From positions 1-64,000 of the forward strand of contig JAQTWT010000012.1 of the NCBI GenBank assembly GCA_028689145.1: a stretch of 64,000 bases of DNA. The letters run 5' to 3'. This document shows positions 19,382-27,922 of this stretch, piece after piece (position 1 is the stretch's first letter; the number at the start of each line of letters is the position of its first letter). The position numbers and the translations under genes were made by a program. The notes beneath the pieces are model-generated. The model was not told where the DNA came from, did not search any database, and worked only from the letters and a program-made list of their open reading frames with translations. This DNA is from Gallionella sp. (GTDB lineage Bacteria; Pseudomonadota; Gammaproteobacteria; Burkholderiales; Gallionellaceae).

Positions 19382-20689
19382 CTAGCTTTCCAGGCAATCC
19401 TGCAGCTGTTTCCGCCAGTCGTCCAGCGCGACTGCAACGAGCGGATTAATGGTGCCGGCCCAGTCCGGCGCGTGCCGGTCGAATTCACGCCCGAGATCGG
19501 CAATTTGGAATTGCAACTCGTCAACCAATACCGTCAATTCGGTCGCAATCGCCGCATCCTCATTGGCAAGTTGCAACAACATATCGAGACTGTCCGGATC
19601 GAAACCGACCTGACGGACGATCATGTGCAGGTTATACATGCGTTCGGAAATAAATTCGCACGACACCTCGCGCGCGCTATCAGTCATGGCATTCAGTTGC
19701 GACCAGCCGTCGAGGAACGTTACGAAGTCGGCCAGCCGCTTCATTGTTTTGCTGCCGCACTCTGCATGGCTGGCTGGCGCGGCTTCTTGGACAATCGCTT
19801 CGTGCAATAAGCCCACCACCTTCGAATCGTATTTTTTGCTGTTCAGGCGCAGCAGCGTGGACAAGCGGCGGTGATCGCTGAACCGCGCCATAATCGAGGC
19901 GGAAACATCGGCGATAGCCAGGATGCGCCCGGGCAGTCCGATTGCATCATCTCTCTTTCCGTGCGGATAGCCGCTGCCATCCAGCCTTTCCTGATGCTGG
20001 ATAATCGTGCCGGCCACCTCCGCATCAACACCCTGCAGCTCGTGAACCATCAGCCATCCCATAATCGGATGCGCGTAAATAAAACGCCGCTCCTCGTCCG
20101 TGACGCGATGCCCCGAACCAAGAATCACCGGGTCGATATACAACTCGCCGAGATCGTGGCATAACGCGGCGATGAGCAGGTTGTCGATGGTCACCTGTTT
20201 CAACTGCAAACGCAGTGCAAGGTAGTGACTGATGACGGCGACACTAAGCAAGTGGCGATAAAGTGCCGGACGCTGATCGCGCGCCACCGTCAGACGGAAC
20301 AGAATCGCGCGCGGCAGCTTCAGACGCGATAAGCCATGACGCATTGCACCGGGATCGCCGGACATCACTTCGAGCCGTTTGAACCATGCATCGCTATCGA
20401 TCAGATGCGCTGTATCAACGGCCAGCGCTTCGGAAGTGATGCCGCCGGCGATCGAAATGCTGTTCTCCATCGTTGCCCCGGACAACTGGTGCCCGCACAA
20501 CTTCTCGCGCAGGTTTGCATCTATCCGCATGCCGCGCGCAACCAGCTTGATGCCTGACGATGACATGATGTCCTCGGTGGCGCTCAAATCGTTGCTGTCA
20601 GACATCGCCGATACCGAAGCAACGTAATGCTTCGCGTTATCGACCACGGATTGCGCGATGCCCTCGATCGATTTATTGTTATCCGTCAT
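19382..20689 (-). CDS. HD-GYP domain protein (probable c-di-GMP phosphodiesterase)
   Basis: 435 residues. The HD-GYP signature is seen at about 185-260: HDLGELYIDP, then a YAHPIMGW histidine and HQERLDGSGYPHG. These are the metal-binding and GYP residues of c-di-GMP phosphodiesterases. The flanking N-terminal 150 and C-terminal 150 residues match no domain I know and have no membrane segment, so it is cytoplasmic. It stands alone between remnants and divergent genes. It may link to the c-di-GMP-controlled adhesin at the left edge. Confidence 0.85.
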   Translation of the reverse strand: MTDNNKSIEGIAQSVVDNAKHYVASVSAMSDSNDLSATEDIMSSSGIKLVARGMRIDANLREKLCGHQLSGATMENSISIAGGITSEALAVDTAHLIDSDAWFKRLEVMSGDPGAMRHGLSRLKLPRAILFRLTVARDQRPALYRHLLSVAVISHYLALRLQLKQVTIDNLLIAALCHDLGELYIDPVILGSGHRVTDEERRFIYAHPIMGWLMVHELQGVDAEVAGTIIQHQERLDGSGYPHGKRDDAIGLPGRILAIADVSASIMARFSDHRRLSTLLRLNSKKYDSKVVGLLHEAIVQEAAPASHAECGSKTMKRLADFVTFLDGWSQLNAMTDSAREVSCEFISERMYNLHMIVRQVGFDPDSLDMLLQLANEDAAIATELTVLVDELQFQIADLGREFDRHAPDWAGTINPLVAVALDDWRKQLQDCLES

Positions 20690-20955
20690 GGCCTGGCTAT
20701 ATTCCCAATAAGATTTTAATCTGGCGGGTCACATACTAAATATATTGTGATTCGGAAATTGTTTCGCAGCCTTTGCATTATTTTCGGCCCATCACTGCGC
20801 CGGTACATATTTAAAGAGCAATGCCCGAGTTGCAGGATACCCGATTAGCTGTCCGGTTTTCAATTCGCCGGCCATTTATGCAAGGAAAAATACCGCTGAA
20901 CAGCGGCAGGATTGTGCTTAAAATAACGCACTCACGAATACCTGAGGCACTAACC

Positions 20956-21342
20956 ATGAAAATTGCCATCGCCACCAAAGACAACTGGAGCAAAGTCTCA
21001 GGGCACGCCGGACAAACCCGCGACTGGCTGGTATTCGACTGCGAACCGGGCCAACCGATCCCGGAACCACAACGCATCCAGCTAAGCCAGGAGCAATTAC
21101 CGCATTACTTCAAGGACGACGGCCCGCATCCCCTGCATGGTGTCGAGATCATAGTCGCCGCCAGTGCCGGTGACGGCTATCTTCGCCACATGGAAAAATG
21201 GCATGCTCAGGTTTTACTGACCGGAGAGACTGACCCAGCCGCTGCGTTGAGAAAAATACTCAACGGTGAAGCTTTGCCGGAAACACGTTTCGATATCACC
21301 ACCACGCTTTGCAAACTGCGCGACCTGTTCTCCAGCCATTAA
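20956..21342 (+). CDS. NifX/NafY-family FeMo-cofactor-binding-like protein
   Basis: 128 residues from ATG 20956. The start MKIAIATKDNWSKVSGHAGQT and the AASAGDGYLRHMEKW block are those of the dinitrogenase iron-molybdenum cofactor family (NifX, NafY, NifB C-terminus). These proteins bind FeMo-co or its precursor. It is distinct from the true nifX at 33834. No sigma-54 promoter was found upstream. Pieces of a second copy lie at 26421-26486 and 27541-27619. Confidence 0.85.
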   Translation: MKIAIATKDNWSKVSGHAGQTRDWLVFDCEPGQPIPEPQRIQLSQEQLPHYFKDDGPHPLHGVEIIVAASAGDGYLRHMEKWHAQVLLTGETDPAAALRKILNGEALPETRFDITTTLCKLRDLFSSH

Positions 21343-21389
21343 TGCCGGATGACATAAAATCAACCTTGCTTTTGGAAGGAGAATAAAAA

Positions 21390-23036
21390 ATGCCGAATCA
21401 GACGGAACTTTCCCGCTTGCGGGCCGAGAACGCCCGACTGCAACAGGAGTGTGAAATCCTCAAAAAAATGACGGCGCACTTTGCAATAGACGGGTTCGAT
21501 CTGGCGCAGGACATCTCCGAGCGCAAGGCGGCAGAAAATAAATTGAATGAGCAGGAAAAATTCTTTCGCATGGTCGGGGATAACGTCGAAGATTTCATTG
21601 CAGTACTCGATACCGAAGGAAAACGACTATACAACAGCGCCTCATACGCCAGACTATTCGGCGATCCGGAATCCATGCTTTACACGGATTCCTTTGCCGA
21701 AATTCATCCGGATGACCGTGAATATGTCAAACAGGTGTTTGATGAAACCCTGCGTTCCGGTATCAGCCACTGCATAAATTTCCGGTTTGTACTGGCAAAT
21801 GGCAGTATCCGCAATATGGAGTCGCGCGGCGGAATAATCAAAAATAACGGTGGTGAACCGGCTCGTGTAGTTGTGGTATCCAGAGATATCACCGATCGCA
21901 ATCAGGCGGAAATCTCATTGGCCAAGACCCGCTTTCTTGCGGCTGCAAGCCACGATCTCCGGCAGCCGCTGGCGGCGGCAAACCTGTTTATCGATGCACT
22001 CAAATTTACCGAACCAACTCCCCAGCAAAATCAAATCATCCAGCGACTGGATCAGTCAATGATCACTTTCAGCGGACTGCTCGATTCCCTGTTGAATATT
22101 TCCAAGCTGGATTCCGGCACCCTCAAGCCGGAACTTACCCCGATCAATGTGACCGGGATATTTAACTGGCTGGAACAATCTTTTGCACAGTTGGCCGTCA
22201 ACAAGCAACTTGGCTTCAAACTGTACTTCCCGATGAATGAAACGCTTTTCGTCCTCAGCGATGCCAGCTTTCTACAGTCGGTGTTGATGAATCTGGTTTC
22301 CAATGCGATCAAATTCACGTCGAGTGGCGCAATATTGGTAAGTGCCAGAAAACGCGGCAGCGATGTATTGTTTCAGGTATGGGACACCGGCATGGGCATT
22401 TCGGATGAAAATATCAGGCTTATCTTCGATGAGTTCTACCAAATCAACAATCCGCAGCGCAACAGGGCAAACGGGATGGGGCTGGGTTTGACAATTGCCA
22501 AACGAACCATAACGCTGCTGGGCGGCGAAATAACATGCCGCTCGCAGATTGGACGGGGGTCGGTTTTTGAGTTCCGTTTGCCTTTGGATGTCACATTGAC
22601 AGGTGTAATGCAGTCAACCGTTACTGAGGACTTGCAGAAACAGGTTGTTGACCTGTCATTTATTCAAAACAAGCGCTTTGTTGTAGTCGAGGATGACTTG
22701 CTGGTAGCACAAGCTTTAACCCAATCTCTGGAGATGCTGGGCGGAGAGGTTAAATGTTTCCGGAGTGCGGAAGAAGCTTGGCGCCACGCCCATACCGGGC
22801 GGGTTGACTACTACATCGCCGATTACATGCTGAGCGGCACAATTGATGGAATTCAGTTCCTGAATATGCTCAGCCAAAGGTTGGGCAAGCCGATTAATGC
22901 GGTACTGATGACCGGAGAAACATCCTCAGATTTAATAAAAAAGGCGGCGGAGTGCGACTGGCCGGTATTATTTAAACCGGTCAACACGTTCAAGCTGATT
23001 TCCAACCTTAAAGCGCAGCAAGACAAGCACGCTTGA
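21390..23036 (+). CDS. PAS hybrid sensor histidine kinase with C-terminal receiver
   Basis: 548 residues. Residues 8-32 (ENARLQQECEILKKMTAHFA) look like the leucine-zipper end of an IS3-family OrfA transposase subunit. Then come a PAS domain (about 55-170), a HisKA domain with phospho-acceptor H188 (ASHDLRQPLAAANLF), an HATPase with DTGMGISDENI and GMGLGLTIAKR, and a receiver at about 430-545 with the acceptor in YYIADYMLSG. No membrane segment is seen, so it senses in the cytoplasm. GGAAGGAGA lies before the ATG. It lies 47 bp after the NifX-like gene and may share its transcript. Its target is unknown. Confidence 0.9.
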   Translation: MPNQTELSRLRAENARLQQECEILKKMTAHFAIDGFDLAQDISERKAAENKLNEQEKFFRMVGDNVEDFIAVLDTEGKRLYNSASYARLFGDPESMLYTDSFAEIHPDDREYVKQVFDETLRSGISHCINFRFVLANGSIRNMESRGGIIKNNGGEPARVVVVSRDITDRNQAEISLAKTRFLAAASHDLRQPLAAANLFIDALKFTEPTPQQNQIIQRLDQSMITFSGLLDSLLNISKLDSGTLKPELTPINVTGIFNWLEQSFAQLAVNKQLGFKLYFPMNETLFVLSDASFLQSVLMNLVSNAIKFTSSGAILVSARKRGSDVLFQVWDTGMGISDENIRLIFDEFYQINNPQRNRANGMGLGLTIAKRTITLLGGEITCRSQIGRGSVFEFRLPLDVTLTGVMQSTVTEDLQKQVVDLSFIQNKRFVVVEDDLLVAQALTQSLEMLGGEVKCFRSAEEAWRHAHTGRVDYYIADYMLSGTIDGIQFLNMLSQRLGKPINAVLMTGETSSDLIKKAAECDWPVLFKPVNTFKLISNLKAQQDKHA

Positions 23037-23063
23037 ACGTCATCGCGGCAGCCTGCTGGCTTA

Positions 23064-23160
23064 CCGCTGATCTATGCCGACAGTCGCAAAGAGGTTGGCA
23101 TAGATCAGAAAAAGATTGCCGCCCAGTTCGGGCTGGCAGATTCCGCAACACCCCCTGCCC
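23064..23160 (+). pseudogene. Remnant of the ArsC-like nitrogenase-associated gene (copy 3)
   Basis: Reads PLIYADSRKEVGIDQKKIA and then FGLADSATPPALHP, matching PLIEADGRKEVGFDQEKIH of the gene at 13100-13522. Only the C-terminal tail is left. Divergence is greater than in copy 2, so it is an older duplicate or of separate origin. Confidence 0.75.
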
Positions 23161-23184
23161 TGCACCCAAAAATATTCTCGGAAA

Positions 23185-24345
23185 TCAATAGTCGGTGTAG
23201 CCCTTTTCTCCCGGCGTATAGAAAGTATTGAAGTCAGGCGCGACTAGGTCTTTCCCATTGGTCAGCTTCTGCACCAGATCCGGATTGGCGATGAACGGGC
23301 GACCGAATGCGACTAGATCGCCGCGCTGCGCGTCGAGATCGGCATTCGCGCGAGCCAGGTCGTAACCGCCGGACAGGATATATTTTCCTTTGAAGGAGGC
23401 GCGTATTTTGGCTTTCAGCGCCGGGCTGACTTCCGGCGCGCCCATCGAGCTGTGATCGACGACATGGATATACACCAGACCGATGGCGTTGAGTTCGGCG
23501 ATCAGGCGTTCATACATCGCGTCCATTTCGGCATCAGGTGCCATGCCGTTGAACACGCCATAAGGCGAGATGCGCATGCCGATGCGCTCCGCGCCGACAG
23601 CGGCAGCAGATGCCTTGGCAATCTCCACGGCAAAACGGATGCGGTTCTCGATGCTGCGGTCGCGTCGCGCCTGAGCGTCCTCATCGTTTTGCGCAGCGAC
23701 CGCTGGCGACCCCTCCCGCACCGCCGCTTCGCGCACCGTGTCGGAACCGCCGCCCCAGCGGTCGGTACGCCGGTTGGATACGGTGTTGAGAAATTGGTCA
23801 ATCAAATAGCCGTTCGCCCCGTGCAGCTCGATACCGTCGAATCCCGCGTCGATCGCATGTTTGGCCGCAGCGGTATATTCGGCGATGGTCAGCGCAATGT
23901 CGGCTTCGCTCATCTCTACGGGGATGGGAAGCGGCTGCTGCCCGCTGCTGTCCGTCCACATCTCGCCGGGTGCGGCGAGCGCGGAAGGCGCAAGTATCCG
24001 CGTGCCTTGCTGCAAATTCGCGGGGTGGCTGACACGCCCGGTGTGCATCAGCTGCACGAAGATTTTTCCGCCGGCCTGATGCACGCCATCCGTCACCCGC
24101 CGCCAGCCTTGCACCTGCGCATCGCTGAACATGCCGGGGATACGCGCGTAGCCGAGGCCGTTCGGGGAAGGCGAGGTGCCTTCGGTGATGATAAGTCCGG
24201 CATCGGCGCGCATGCGGTAGTATTTTTCCATCAGCCCGTTCGGGATATTGCCGATAGCGCGCGAACGCGTCAGCGGTGCCATGACGACGCGATTCTTGAG
24301 CGTCAGCTTGCCAAGTGTTGCGGGGGTAAACAGGGTGGTAGTCAT
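23185..24345 (-). CDS. Old-yellow-enzyme family alkene/nitro reductase
   Basis: 386 residues, FMN-dependent NADPH oxidoreductase of the NemA/OYE family. Seen: LKNRVVMAPLTRSRA at the N-terminus (FMN site), FVQLMHTGRVSHP, and GIELHGANGYLIDQFL with the substrate-binding HxxN pair. Residues about 200-215 (EGSPAVAAQNDEDAQARRD) look like an insertion compared with NemA (365 aa). The substrate cannot be told from sequence; electrophilic alkenes or nitro compounds are typical. The gene is read towards copy 3 of the nif remnant. Confidence 0.92.
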   Translation of the reverse strand: MTTTLFTPATLGKLTLKNRVVMAPLTRSRAIGNIPNGLMEKYYRMRADAGLIITEGTSPSPNGLGYARIPGMFSDAQVQGWRRVTDGVHQAGGKIFVQLMHTGRVSHPANLQQGTRILAPSALAAPGEMWTDSSGQQPLPIPVEMSEADIALTIAEYTAAAKHAIDAGFDGIELHGANGYLIDQFLNTVSNRRTDRWGGGSDTVREAAVREGSPAVAAQNDEDAQARRDRSIENRIRFAVEIAKASAAAVGAERIGMRISPYGVFNGMAPDAEMDAMYERLIAELNAIGLVYIHVVDHSSMGAPEVSPALKAKIRASFKGKYILSGGYDLARANADLDAQRGDLVAFGRPFIANPDLVQKLTNGKDLVAPDFNTFYTPGEKGYTDY

Positions 24346-24411
24346 TTGTGTTCTCCTTCGTATATTTAACAGTTAGTTGGTATTGATGCACCCCGGATTT
24401 CTACCCCCTAG

Positions 24412-24500
24412 GTGAAACAACTAGCCATTCGACTAGGCTGCAAGCAACCGCAGCCAAGTCGCTGGTTAATCCTAGCCTTCCCCCTGCAAGGGGGAAGGGA
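24412..24500. repeat. Dispersed intergenic repeat (CTAGCCATTCGACTAGGCTG element)
   Basis: CTAGCCATTCGACTAGGCTG followed by AAGTCGCTGGTTAA and the CCCCCTGCAAGGGGG hairpin. The first two blocks recur in the same order at about 35158-35207, and the last two at 13027-13063. Confidence 0.8.
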
Positions 24501-24531
24501 TACGGTTAGGAAGTGGGTAGAAGCTATTCGT

Positions 24532-25398
24532 TTACGCAAAGCGACCATTTTTAAAGTCACCCAGTGCCTGATGGATTTCTTCCTGCGTGTTCATCACAAA
24601 CGGCCCGTATTGCACGATGGGTTCGTTCAGCGGCTTGCCCGCAACCACAATCAGGCGCGCATCTTCGGTTGCGTTGAACGTCACGCCGTCGGCTCCCGGC
24701 GTGTTGTTCAGGATTCCCATGCGGCGCGACTCCACCAGCGTATCGCCGATCTTCACTTTGCCGCGATAAACATAGATAAAAGCGTTATGCGTCGCCGGTA
24801 ACGCGGTCGAGAACGACGCGCCCGCCGGCACATGCACATCGAGATACAACGGCTCGGTGATCTCGCGCGTCACGGCGCCCGGCACGCCGTTGCTGCTTCC
24901 CGCAATCACCCGCACGGTGACATTCTCCGGCGTGACGTATTCGGGAATCGATGCGCTGGAAAAATCCTGATACCACGGCTCGCGCATTTTGCTCCGCGCG
25001 GGCAAATTGAGCCACAGCTGAAAACCTTCCATCACGCCGTGTTCCTGCTCCGGGATTTCGGAATGAATCACCCCGCGACCGGCGATCATCCACTGCACGC
25101 CGCCGTTTTCCAACAGCCCTTCGTGCCCAGCGCTGTCGCGATGACGCATGCGGCCGGCGAGCATGTAGGTGACCGTTTCGAAACCGCGATGCGGGTGGTC
25201 GGGAAAGCCCGCGATGTAATCGTCCGGATTGTCGCTGCCGAACGCATCCAGCATCAGGAAAGGATCGAGACGGCGTTGCAGCTTGCCGGTCAGCGCGCGG
25301 GTCAGCTTCACGCCCGCGCCGTCCGAGGTGGCGACACCATCGACAATGCGCTCGATGTCACGCGATTGATGCAATGTTGTTTGATTGGCGGTGTTCAT
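24532..25398 (-). CDS. Pirin family protein
   Basis: 288 residues from ATG 25398 (GGAGG upstream; a TTG at 25413 is also in frame). Bicupin pirin: the metal-site motif FPDHPHRGFETVTYML and GVIHSEIPEQEHGVMEGFQLW are present. Bacterial pirins include quercetin dioxygenases and regulators of central metabolism; which applies here is unknown. It diverges from the LysR gene at 25490, which may regulate it. Confidence 0.92.
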   Translation of the reverse strand: MNTANQTTLHQSRDIERIVDGVATSDGAGVKLTRALTGKLQRRLDPFLMLDAFGSDNPDDYIAGFPDHPHRGFETVTYMLAGRMRHRDSAGHEGLLENGGVQWMIAGRGVIHSEIPEQEHGVMEGFQLWLNLPARSKMREPWYQDFSSASIPEYVTPENVTVRVIAGSSNGVPGAVTREITEPLYLDVHVPAGASFSTALPATHNAFIYVYRGKVKIGDTLVESRRMGILNNTPGADGVTFNATEDARLIVVAGKPLNEPIVQYGPFVMNTQEEIHQALGDFKNGRFA

Positions 25399-25489
25399 AA
25401 TGCCCTCCTGCAAACCAAGAAAGTGAGCACATCATAGGCGGCTACAAAAGATAGATAAAGCCGTTAAAACGGGATAAACTGTTCCATAA

Positions 25490-26395
25490 ATGGAACAAAA
25501 GAATATCTCTGCCGATGATTACATCCTGTTCGCCACCATCGTCGAACAGCAGAGTCTGGTGCGCGCGGCGGAACATCTCGGCATGCCCAAAGCCACAGTC
25601 TCCCGCCGCTTGACCAACCTGGAGGCGGCGCTGGCGCAACGGCTGCTGATCCGCACCACACGCCGCCTGACGCTAACCGAATTCGGACAGGAATTCCTCG
25701 ACCATTGTCGGCGCGTAGCGGAAGAAGTCGCCTCCACGCAGGATTTCGTGCGCAGCCAGGAAGCGCAGCCGCGCGGACGGTTGCGCGTTTCGATGCCGGG
25801 CGATTACGCCAGGCAATATTTTTCCCGCGCCATTGCGACCTTCATCGAAACCTATCCCGAAACACAACTCGAACTCGATCTGAGTTCGCGGCGCGTCGAT
25901 CTGATCGGCGAACGCTTCGATCTGGCGATCCGTATGGGAACATTGGAAAACGATGCGACACTGGCAGCGCGCAAGATAGACGAACAAAGTTTCTCCCTTT
26001 ACGCCAGCCCCATCTATCTCGCGCTGCACCCCGCGCCGCAACATCCGGATGACCTGCAACACCATGCGGCGGTTCGCTGGATGTCAGGGCGCGGCATCGC
26101 ACTACCCTGGAAACTGCTGCGCGGCAATGCCGTTTGGGAAGGCGTGCCGCCCGGGCGGATCACCCTGAATTCCCCCGATGTGATCCAGCAGCTGCTGCTG
26201 GATGGCGCAGGCATCGGCGCGTTGCCCGACAGCTTCGTAACCGAAGATGTGCGCCTCAAACGCCTGGTGCGCGTGCTGCCGGAATGGTCACTGCCCGCCG
26301 TCCCTGCCTGGGCGGTGATGCCGATGCGCCGTTATCTGCCGGTCAAGACGCGGGTTTTTCTCGCACATCTCGAACGGTTTATCGAACGGGGGTAA
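25490..26395 (+). CDS. LysR-family transcriptional regulator
   Basis: 301 residues. The N-terminal winged helix-turn-helix (ISADDYILFATIVEQQSLVRAAEHLGMPKATVSRRL) and the effector-binding domain from about 90 (GRLRVSMPGDYARQ) are standard. It is divergent from the pirin gene with a 91-bp shared region, the classic LysR arrangement. The inducer is unknown. A terminator hairpin starts directly after its stop codon. Confidence 0.93.
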   Translation: MEQKNISADDYILFATIVEQQSLVRAAEHLGMPKATVSRRLTNLEAALAQRLLIRTTRRLTLTEFGQEFLDHCRRVAEEVASTQDFVRSQEAQPRGRLRVSMPGDYARQYFSRAIATFIETYPETQLELDLSSRRVDLIGERFDLAIRMGTLENDATLAARKIDEQSFSLYASPIYLALHPAPQHPDDLQHHAAVRWMSGRGIALPWKLLRGNAVWEGVPPGRITLNSPDVIQQLLLDGAGIGALPDSFVTEDVRLKRLVRVLPEWSLPAVPAWAVMPMRRYLPVKTRVFLAHLERFIERG

Positions 26396-26419
26396 GCGGG
26401 AATATCCCGCGGTTTTTTT
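26396..26419 (+). terminator. Rho-independent terminator after the LysR gene
   Basis: GCGGGA-ATA-TCCCGC stem-loop followed by GGTTTTTTT. It ends directly before the remnant at 26421. Confidence 0.85.
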
Positions 26420-26420
26420 A

Positions 26421-26486
26421 CCGGAGACGCGTTTCGATATCACCACCACGCAGTGCAAACTGCACGACCTGCTCTCCAGCCATTAA
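26421..26486 (+). pseudogene. 3' remnant of a NifX-like gene
   Basis: Codes PETRFDITTTQCKLHDLLSSH and a stop, against PETRFDITTTLCKLRDLFSSH at the end of the gene at 20956-21342. No upstream coding part is attached. Confidence 0.85.
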
Positions 26487-26632
26487 CACAAAAATTACCG
26501 GTACAAATATCAGCCAAGCTCAGACCTTAAAGCGCTAGAAGACAAGCGAAAAGGTACTTTTTCCGGCTATCAACAACCATATGCAGTGGTTATGATTCAG
26601 TCTACACAATTAAGAATGGAAGGTTTTTAAAC

Positions 26633-27349
26633 GTGAAAGCATCGAAAATATTTTTTGGCTTGCTGGCAATGGCCATTCTTCCGCCGGTTGGCATTGCTTC
26701 AGCAGATGAAATCACCCGTGAAGGTTATCTGACCGATTCCCGCGGCAACGTCATCAGAAACAGTTATGACAATTGTTGGCGTAACGGCTCCTGGACTCCA
26801 GCCATGGCGATTCCGGAATGCGATCCAGATTTGGCAAAAAAAGATTCATCCACAGACAAAAATCCGACTAATGCAGATGCTACCGCAGTACCCCCTGTAG
26901 CACCGCCCGAAACCAAGGAAGATTCAGCGTCCCCTGCCACACCGGATACATCCCCCGCCGCACCGATTGCCCTGCGAGTTGAAACACTGTTTGATTGTGA
27001 CAAGGCCATCCTAAGCGCCGACAGCAAGAAAATACTGGATGACGAAGTCGTTAGCAAGATGATGCAGTATCCGCAAATTAATGTTTTACAGCTAACCGCT
27101 TATGCCGATCGCATCGGTTCTGCGGATTACAACTTGGGGCTATCCCTGCGTCGTGCCAACACTGTAAAGGCCTATCTGGTCAGCCGGGGTATCGAAGAAA
27201 AACGTCTTGAAGCTTCGGCCAGAGGCGAAGCAGAACAAGTGATTTCCTGCAGCGAGATTAAAGGCAAAGAATCCTGCGCGAACCAAAAGCTGGCTCAATG
27301 CCTGCAACCCAATCGCCGGGTCATCATAAAATTCGAAGCGCAGATGTAA
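26633..27349 (+). CDS. OmpA-family outer-membrane/peptidoglycan-binding protein
   Basis: 238 residues from GTG 26633, with GGAAGG upstream. Residues 1-24 are a signal peptide ending ASA. Residues 25-60 (EITREGYLTDSRGNVIRNSYDNCWRNG) resemble the short N-terminal motif of OmpA-like proteins with a conserved cysteine. A proline-rich linker (70-115) follows, then an OmpA C-terminal domain (about 120-238) with LTAYADRIGSADYNLGLSLRRA and QCLQPNRRVIIKFEA. It probably anchors the outer membrane to peptidoglycan; no beta-barrel is present. It lies between two pieces of a broken NifX-like gene. Confidence 0.88.
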   Translation: MKASKIFFGLLAMAILPPVGIASADEITREGYLTDSRGNVIRNSYDNCWRNGSWTPAMAIPECDPDLAKKDSSTDKNPTNADATAVPPVAPPETKEDSASPATPDTSPAAPIALRVETLFDCDKAILSADSKKILDDEVVSKMMQYPQINVLQLTAYADRIGSADYNLGLSLRRANTVKAYLVSRGIEEKRLEASARGEAEQVISCSEIKGKESCANQKLAQCLQPNRRVIIKFEAQM

Positions 27350-27492
27350 CGCCGTTTGCGCCTAGCGGGCATGGCGAGTAGCCACCCCTGATTATAAACT
27401 CATGCCCGTTTCCCCCTATCCAACTTTCCCCCGCATGCGGGGGAAAGGGCGAATGAATCGCTGCGCGAGTTTCACGTTAAAGCAGCGCATCG
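27350..27492. repeat. Hairpin-rich non-coding stretch
   Basis: Contains CGGGCATGGC...CATGCCCG and a CCCGCATGCGGGGG palindrome. The same arrangement (GGGCATGGC, AGCCACCCCT, CCCGTTTCCC) recurs at 57353-57440, so this is a dispersed element. No gene seen. Confidence 0.65.
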
Positions 27493-27550
27493 TCACTCCG
27501 GCGAACCCAGCAACCCGCCATCGCGCTGGTGTTGTCGGCATCTTCGCCAC
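27493..27550 (-). pseudogene. Internally deleted remnant of draG
   Basis: Minus-strand reading gives GEDADNTSAMAG and, after a frame change, GLLGSPE plus stop, matching GEDADTTGAIAG and GLLGWPE at the end of DraG (28846-29724). About 165 bp between these motifs are missing. Confidence 0.8.
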
Positions 27551-27619
27551 ATGGAAAAATGGCATGCCCAAGTTTAGCTGACCGGAGAGACTGCCCCAGC
27601 CGAGGCGTTAAAAAACACT
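27541..27619 (+). pseudogene. Middle fragment of a NifX-like gene
   Basis: Matches 21178-21260 of the NifX-like gene (LRHMEKWHAQV, then LTGETAPAEALK) with an in-frame stop after HAQV. It joins the draG remnant at the shared bases ATCTTCGCC, which suggests a recombination junction. Confidence 0.85.
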
Positions 27620-27801
27620 AGCTTGAAAATAATTGCGATGCTGACCCTAATCGTCTGGGATGAGCCTATTGGCGAGGCGATGCGAAGCGTACGAATAAGC
27701 GGGTCGGTAAAAAGTAAGGCGAAACTGCCCCTGTTAGTTCGTTGTTAGTTCTTGCCTAGCGCAACCCATTCGCAAATATCTGCTTTGTGCCAGAAACGGT
27801 C

Positions 27802-27848
27802 GCTCGATTTTCAACCGGTAGCCAGAATAGATCGACTCCGGTACATTT
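27802..27848. repeat. 47-bp direct repeat, left copy
   Basis: Identical to 28622-28668. On the minus strand it reads KCTGVDLFWLPVENRA in frame with a short open tail, so it may be the end of a lost gene. A diverged copy lies at 50011-50059. Confidence 0.9.
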
Positions 27849-27922
27849 CGCATACTGAATGGCATCGAAGGCAAGCGCCTGACGCATCGGCGGATTGACG
27901 CTTAAGAAGAAAGGAAGAAGGA

